Of a DNA stretch of 64,000 nucleotides, positions 60,192 to 64,000 are shown one piece after another (the first letter of the stretch is position 1; each line of letters opens with the position of its first letter). Source of the stretch: Glycomyces paridis (GTDB lineage Bacteria > Actinomycetota > Actinomycetes > Mycobacteriales > Micromonosporaceae); the NCBI RefSeq assembly GCF_004912155.1, contig NZ_STGX01000002.1, positions 248,968 through 312,967 on the forward strand, written 5' to 3'. Both the position numbers and the translations under genes were made by a program. The notes beneath the pieces were generated by a model. It saw only the letters and a list, made by a program, of their open reading frames with translations. It had not been told where the DNA came from and did no database searches.

Positions 60192-60197
60192 TACGTT
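60192..60197 (+). promoter_or_regulatory. -10 element of a leaderless promoter (hydrolase)
   Basis: TACGTT, then CGGCGC and the GTG at 60204; no RBS. Confidence 0.5.
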
Positions 60198-60203
60198 CGG
60201 CGC

Positions 60204-60953
60204 GTGGAACCTCTCAACGTCGAGCATGCCGGCCGCACCCTCCGCGGCGTCCTCCATCTCCCTCAGCCGCACCGCGAACCGGCGCCGGCGGTGGTCATGT
60301 GCCACGGCTTCGGCGGCAACCGGATGGAGTTCGGCTACACCTTCGTGCACCTCGCGAAGCGCCTCGCCGCCCAGGGCACGGCCGCCTACCGCTTCGACTT
60401 CGCCGGGTGCGGCGAGTCCGACGGCGACTTCGCCGCGCTCACCATCTCCGACCAGGTCGCGCAGGTCGAGGCGATCCTGGACGAGCTCGCGAACCACCAG
60501 GCGCTCCTGCCCGACCGGCTCTCGCTGCTCGGCATGAGCCTCGGCGGGCTCACCGCCTCCCTGGCCGCGACCCGGCGCGAGGTCCGCTCGCTCGCGCTGT
60601 GGGCGCCCGCGGCACTCGCCGTCGCGGCGAACGAGCCCGCGCACGTCCCCCACTGGGACGCGTTCGCCGACGGCGGCTACGACGACTACTTCGGGCTCCC
60701 CCGCTACCGGCGCTTCGTCGAGGACGGCTTCGCGATCGACCCGTGGGGCGAGGCCGCCGCCTACCGAGGACCGATCCTGTTCGCCGCCAGCGACGACGAC
60801 GAGCACCTGCCCCCGATCGTCATGGAGCAGTACGAGAAGACGTACGGCGCCCGCTGGGAGCACCACCCGTTCACCGGCGTCGGTCACACCTTCAACGACG
60901 TCGCCGCCCGCGAGCGCCTCCTCGCCGTCACCGAGGCGTTCCTCCTGCGCTGA
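60204..60953 (+). CDS. Alpha/beta hydrolase
   Basis: 249-residue serine hydrolase. Oxyanion loop MCHGFGGNRMEFGY near residue 32, nucleophile elbow LLGMSLGGLTASLAA (Ser about 113), an acid in FAASDDDEHLPP, and His in GVGHTFNDVAARERL near the end. Close to the cytoplasmic serine aminopeptidase/feruloyl-esterase-like group. No signal. Substrate unknown. GTG start, leaderless. Confidence 0.88.
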   Translation: MEPLNVEHAGRTLRGVLHLPQPHREPAPAVVMCHGFGGNRMEFGYTFVHLAKRLAAQGTAAYRFDFAGCGESDGDFAALTISDQVAQVEAILDELANHQALLPDRLSLLGMSLGGLTASLAATRREVRSLALWAPAALAVAANEPAHVPHWDAFADGGYDDYFGLPRYRRFVEDGFAIDPWGEAAAYRGPILFAASDDDEHLPPIVMEQYEKTYGARWEHHPFTGVGHTFNDVAARERLLAVTEAFLLR

Positions 60954-60973
60954 GCCTGATCCGGCGAAACGGC

Positions 60974-61024
60974 GCAAGCCGACAAGTCCGCGCTCTGGCG
61001 CGCCGCAAGCCGACAAGTCCGCGC
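60974..61024. repeat. 20-bp direct repeat
   Basis: GCAAGCCGACAAGTCCGCGC at 60974-60993 and again at 61005-61024, period 31 bp, in the gap between the convergent hydrolase and recO genes. Confidence 0.85.
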
Positions 61025-61091
61025 CGCGAGTCGTCGGCGGGAGCCAGTGCGCAAAGCGGCTCGCAATGCCCTGCCTCGGCGTTCCCGCGAC

Positions 61092-61838
61092 CTAGTGCGG
61101 CACGTACTTCAACGTGCGCAGCGGGCGCTCGGAGTGCCATTGGAAGTGCGCCGCGATGAGGCCCGCCGCCTCGGTCCGCTGGCGCGGGTCGGCGGCCGTG
61201 GCGTTCGGCCAGTCGCCTGCCTCCAGGGCCCGCATGAGGGCCAGGGACGCCGGGGCGGGCACAGTGGCGCCGCCGGGGCGGCAGTCGCCGCACACCGCGC
61301 CGCCCGCGGCGACCGCGAAGGCGCGGTGCTCGCCGTCCTTGCCGCAGCTGGCGCATTCGCCGAGCGAGGGCGCCCACCCGGCCGACTTCATGCCGCGCAG
61401 CAGGTAGGAGTCCATCACGAGGACCGGCGGCAGCTCGGTCTCGGCGAGCGCGCGGAACGCGCCGAGGGTGAGCTGGAAGACGTCGAGGTCCGGCTGGTGG
61501 TCCTCGGGGACGAGGCGTTCGGCGGCCTCGGCGATCACACACGCCGCGGTGTAGGCCGTCCAGTCCTGGCTGATCGCCCCGCCCGAGAGGTGCAGGCCGA
61601 CCGCCTGCGTCACGGTGTGGAGCTCGCTTCGCCCCTCGATGAGCTGGAGGTCGACGTGGCTGAAGGGTGCGAGGCGGGCCCCGAACTTCGAGGAGGTGCG
61701 GCGCAGGCCCTTCGCCATCGCCCGGTAGCGGCCCCGCTGGCGGCCGAGCAGCGAGACGATCGCGTCGGCCTCGCCGAGTTTGAAGGTGCGCAGGACCACC
61801 GCGTCGTCGCGGAACAGTTTTCGAGTGCCGACCCCCAC
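61092..61838 (-). CDS. recO: DNA repair protein RecO
   Basis: 248-residue recombination mediator that works with RecR to load RecA. N-terminal OB fold (FRDDAVVLRTFKLGEADAIVSLLGRQRGRYRAMAKGLRR, split here by family convention at the KG motif), helical middle and a C-terminal zinc ribbon ECASCGKDGEH with GAVCGDC. GTG start at 61838, TAAGCT six bases upstream suggests leaderless. Convergent with the hydrolase. Confidence 0.93.
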   Translation of the reverse strand: MGVGTRKLFRDDAVVLRTFKLGEADAIVSLLGRQRGRYRAMAKGLRRTSSKFGARLAPFSHVDLQLIEGRSELHTVTQAVGLHLSGGAISQDWTAYTAACVIAEAAERLVPEDHQPDLDVFQLTLGAFRALAETELPPVLVMDSYLLRGMKSAGWAPSLGECASCGKDGEHRAFAVAAGGAVCGDCRPGGATVPAPASLALMRALEAGDWPNATAADPRQRTEAAGLIAAHFQWHSERPLRTLKYVPH

Positions 61839-61844
61839 GTCGGA

Positions 61845-61850
61845 AGCTTA
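61845..61850 (-). promoter_or_regulatory. -10 element of a leaderless promoter (recO)
   Basis: TAAGCT, then TCCGAC and the GTG at 61838; no RBS. Confidence 0.5.
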
Positions 61851-61938
61851 ACGCGCGGGTACGACGGGTGCCCCGGTCCGCGGGGACGGGCGCGGTCCCG
61901 CCGACGCAAACCCGATTGACCGCCCGGCCCGGCGCCGT

Positions 61939-61944
61939 TACGCT
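61939..61944 (+). promoter_or_regulatory. -10 element of a leaderless promoter (MOSC gene)
   Basis: TACGCT, then CCGCGC and the GTG at 61951; no RBS. Confidence 0.5.
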
Positions 61945-61950
61945 CCGCGC

Positions 61951-62607
61951 GTGAAGATCCTCTCGGTGAACGTCGGCCGCCCCAGGGACAACCCCTGGAA
62001 GAAGGACCCCGACGCCACCTACATCGACAAGCGGCCCGTCGACGGCCCCGTAGCGGTGACCGCGCCCGGGCCGAAGGGCGACGGGTCGGTCGGGCTCGCG
62101 GGCGACCGGGTCGGGGACGTCGCGCACCACGGCGGCACCGACCAGGCCGTGTACGCGTACAGCACCGAGGACTACGCGCACTTCGCCGCGCTCACCGGCC
62201 GCGAGTTCGGGCCCGGCGCGTTCGGGGAGAACCTCACCACCGCAGGCCACGACCTCAGCGCGGCGCTCATCGGCGAGCGCTGGGCCGGGCCCGGCGGGCT
62301 GGTGCTGGAGGTGACGAGCGCGCGCATCCCGTGCGGCACGTTCCGCGGCTGGATCGCCGAGCGCGGCTGGCTCAAGACGTTCACCCGCGAGGCCCGCCCC
62401 GGCCCCTACCTGCGGGTGGTCGAGCCGGGCGAGGTCGAGGCGGGCACGGAGTTCGCGGTGGTGCACCGTCCCGACCACGGGGCCACGGTGTCGCTCCTCT
62501 TCAGGGCCTCCATGGGCGAACGCGAGCTCATCCCGGCGCTGCTGGAGGTCCCGGACCTGTCGGAGGGCGAGAAGGCGTACCTGCGCGCCCGGTACGAGCA
62601 GGGCTGA
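61951..62607 (+). CDS. MOSC domain protein (YiiM-like)
   Basis: 218 residues. MOSC fold used by molybdenum-cofactor sulfurases and by YiiM-type reductants of N-hydroxylated compounds. Seen: KILSVNVGRPRD at the start, GLAGDRVGDVAHHGGTDQAVYAYS near 50, GAFGENLTTAG near 90, and LEVTSARIPCGTFRGWI near 120, the conserved Cys for Moco contact. Compared with YiiM the layout is normal in length. Leaderless GTG start. Terminator follows. Substrate not known. Confidence 0.9.
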   Translation: MKILSVNVGRPRDNPWKKDPDATYIDKRPVDGPVAVTAPGPKGDGSVGLAGDRVGDVAHHGGTDQAVYAYSTEDYAHFAALTGREFGPGAFGENLTTAGHDLSAALIGERWAGPGGLVLEVTSARIPCGTFRGWIAERGWLKTFTREARPGPYLRVVEPGEVEAGTEFAVVHRPDHGATVSLLFRASMGERELIPALLEVPDLSEGEKAYLRARYEQG

Positions 62608-62608
62608 C

Positions 62609-62641
62609 GGGCGCCCCGGCCCTCCTGCGGCCGGGGCGCCC
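62609..62641. terminator. Bidirectional terminator after the MOSC gene
   Basis: Perfect 13-bp stem (62609-62621 with 62629-62641), 7-nt loop, between convergent genes. Confidence 0.75.
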
Positions 62642-62645
62642 GCGC

Positions 62646-63101
62646 TCAGGCCGCGGCGGGTTCGAGGGTCCGCTTGCGGAAGTGGCGGTTCGCCGACGGG
62701 GAGAACATGAGCCCGGTGGCGATGAGGACGGCGGCGATGTGGGCCGAGCGCGTCACGAAGAACGCGAGCGCGAACCGGCCGTCGCCGCCGACGGCCTCGA
62801 TGAGCGGCGCGCCGTCGTACAGGTGCATCGCGGAGGGGACGACCATGGCGCCGAGGCCGATCACCGAGAGCAGCACGGCGAGGCTCGCGCGGGCCCAGCG
62901 CCGGCCGCCGGCGAAGGCCGCGATGAGCACGGCCGCTCCGATGTAGACGGCCGACCGCAGGCCGATGTTGAGGTACACGCCGGAGTCGAGGCTTGACTCC
63001 ATGGCGATCTCGCTGACGGCGAGGACGGTCTCGACGATGCCGGCCGCGACGGCGGTCGCCCAGAGCAGGGTGGCTTGTCTGACGGTGTCGGGTGCTTTCA
63101 T
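62646..63101 (-). CDS. Four-span membrane protein, unknown
   Basis: 151 residues with four hydrophobic segments (ATLLWATAVAAGIVETVLAV, SAVYIGAAVLIAAFAGG, ASLAVLLSVIGLGAMVVP, FFVTRSAHIAAVLIATGLMF) and a basic tail (NRHFRKRTLEP). Resembles small actinobacterial integral membrane proteins of unknown role. The ATG at 63101 is seven bases after TACCGT, again leaderless-like. Confidence 0.7.
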   Translation of the reverse strand: MKAPDTVRQATLLWATAVAAGIVETVLAVSEIAMESSLDSGVYLNIGLRSAVYIGAAVLIAAFAGGRRWARASLAVLLSVIGLGAMVVPSAMHLYDGAPLIEAVGGDGRFALAFFVTRSAHIAAVLIATGLMFSPSANRHFRKRTLEPAAA

Positions 63102-63108
63102 GACCACC

Positions 63109-63114
63109 ACGGTA
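63109..63114 (-). promoter_or_regulatory. -10 element (small membrane protein)
   Basis: TACCGT, seven bases before the ATG at 63101; no RBS between. Confidence 0.4.
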
Positions 63115-63183
63115 GGTTTCGGGCCCACCGGGAACCATCCTGCGTGCGCCCCGTCCGATGGTGGGGCACGCCCTACCGCGCCC

Positions 63184-63870
63184 TCAAGCGGCGAGTCGCC
63201 TGCGCCCCAACTGGTCCGCTGCGCGGATCGGTTCGGGCTGGCGGTAGTCGGGGGCGAGTTCGAGGACGAGCGCGCGGGCCGAGTCCAAAGTGGTGCGGTG
63301 CCCGGCGGAGACGTACAGGGGCTTCACGCCGTCCTGCGTGCGCAGCGCGGCGCCGACCGTCTCCTCCCCCGCGGCGATCGGGGTCCAGTCGCCGCGGCGC
63401 GGCCCCGGCGCGGTCACCGGCAGGTGCGGCGGGTTCTTGGCGACGCCGATCGCGGGCGCGTCGAGCACGACGCCGAGGTAGCAGGCGAGCCCGAAGCGGC
63501 GCGGGTGGGTGAGGCCGTAGCCGTCGCAGAGGTACAGGTCGGGCGTCACCGTGAGCGCTTCGATCGCTTCGAGCAGCAGCGGGAGCTCGCGGAAGGCGAG
63601 CAGGCCGGGAACGTAGGGGAACGCGGAGGCGCCGCGCACGACCGCCCGGTCGAGCACGGCGAGGTCGCCGCGGCGCATGACGACGGCGGTGGCGACCGCC
63701 GTGTCGGTGCCCTTCTCGTAGGCGATGTCGAGTCCGGCGACCGTGGCGGCGGGCCGCTCCTCGTCGGCGAGGACGACGCGCCCGGCCAGTTCGGTCTGGA
63801 GCGCCACCGCCGCGGCCTCGTCGGCGGGAGCGCGGGTGAGGGCGTCGCGGTCGAAGTGAGCGGGGGTCAC
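63184..63870 (-). CDS. nfi: Endonuclease V (deoxyinosine 3' endonuclease)
   Basis: 228-residue repair nuclease that nicks DNA near deaminated bases such as inosine. Motifs: VAGLDIAYEKGT with catalytic Asp near residue 48, FPYVPGLLAFRELPLLLEA near 85 (the wedge), LYLCDGYGLTHPRRFGLACYLGV with second Asp near 115, IGVAKNPPHL and YVSAGHRTTLDSA. GTG start overlaps the stop of an upstream gene by 4 bp (GTGA). Confidence 0.93.
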   Translation of the reverse strand: MTPAHFDRDALTRAPADEAAAVALQTELAGRVVLADEERPAATVAGLDIAYEKGTDTAVATAVVMRRGDLAVLDRAVVRGASAFPYVPGLLAFRELPLLLEAIEALTVTPDLYLCDGYGLTHPRRFGLACYLGVVLDAPAIGVAKNPPHLPVTAPGPRRGDWTPIAAGEETVGAALRTQDGVKPLYVSAGHRTTLDSARALVLELAPDYRQPEPIRAADQLGRRRLAA

Positions 63871-64000
63871 GGCGTGTCGTCCAGGTCGGGGGCCGGGTCG
63901 TCGTAGTCGGCGCTGTCGGTCTCGAAGCTGCCGTCGCCTTCGACTTCGTAGAGGAACTCGTCGGCGCCGGGGGCGGTCTCGTCGGTTTCGAAGTCCGAGT
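63867..64000 (-). CDS. Acidic C-terminus of an unidentified protein, truncated by the window edge
   Basis: The frame is open from the edge to a TGA that overlaps the endonuclease V start. The 44 visible residues are very acidic (SDFETDETAPGADEFLYEVE, then TDSADYDDPAPDLDDTP) and disordered-looking. The 4-bp overlap supports a real gene in operon with nfi. Identity cannot be told. Confidence 0.6.
   Translation of the reverse strand, partial: SDFETDETAPGADEFLYEVEGDGSFETDSADYDDPAPDLDDTP

Noticed and set aside
59617-60203. Possible gene or RNA in the gap between uppS and hydrolase
   Set aside because: Frames there have only skewed codon use, no RBS and no motif; no RNA fold recognised.

Overview
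The window is a GC-rich chromosomal segment with dense coding, many GTG starts and 1-4 bp gene overlaps, typical of Actinomycetota. The gene content (desferrioxamine desABCD under an IdeR/DmdR iron box, smtB-zur, a non-zinc ribosomal protein set, HSP90-like protein, MocR regulators, several VapBC modules, TANNNT leaderless promoters) fits a mycelial or soil actinobacterium. A Glycomyces-like genus is my guess but is not proven by anything in the sequence. I saw no phage, rRNA, tRNA or CRISPR.

Layout. 1-1521: end of an osmoprotectant (glycine betaine/choline) ABC permease and its binding lipoprotein. 1566-5854: NADAR protein, secreted LamG protein behind a perfect operator-like palindrome, DUF885 peptidase-like protein. 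6243-11455: iron box and the four-gene desferrioxamine operon. 11522-16940: VapBC pair, SDR, a large AT-rich inverted repeat, MFS exporter, and a MocR regulator divergent from an FMN-binding protein. 17115-24001: ThuA-like protein, M23 peptidase, three-gene ABC-2 exporter, fatty acid desaturase, DUF4190-like protein. 24178-27549: two back-to-back VapBC modules and dnaG; the second module lies between two copies of the dnaG 3' end. 27835-34687: membrane-anchored protein, CorC-like transporter, dus, lnt. 34671-35324: TetR with an internal minisatellite. 35469-38361: zinc-starvation ribosomal cluster (CobW-like, L31B, L28, L33, S14) around one Zur box, with a 42-bp repeat expansion between L33 and S14 and a small His/Cys-tailed protein downstream. 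38402-46946: two hypothetical membrane proteins, glycyl-tRNA synthetase, a TPR-like giant and an HSP90-family protein. 47189-51865: three paralogous Pro-rich membrane proteins and a small membrane/ABM pair. 51891-57559: zinc uptake and sensing (zur, smtB, znuB, znuC, znuA, Zur box) and a TIGR03943/permease pair. 57865-64000: NaV-like channel, uppS, hydrolase, recO, MOSC protein, small membrane protein, endonuclease V and the acidic end of one more gene.

How the parts work together. Metal supply dominates. Iron limitation would open the des operon. Zinc limitation would release Zur at 36994-37011 and 55402-55416, switching on the ZnuABC importer and replacing zinc-binding ribosomal proteins with zinc-free paralogues, while SmtB and Zur form one overlapping operon just downstream of znuB. 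The rest is mostly housekeeping (dnaG, glyS, uppS, recO, lnt, dus) interspersed with toxin-antitoxin modules and lineage-specific membrane proteins.

The strongest novelty candidates are the vapBC cassette bounded by duplicated dnaG 3' ends, the repeat-expanded L33-S14 junction that repeats an RBS plus start codon and encodes a 41-residue repeat peptide, the small HxxxxH/CxCxxH protein beside the Zur-controlled ribosomal operon, and the HSP90-TPR gene pair.
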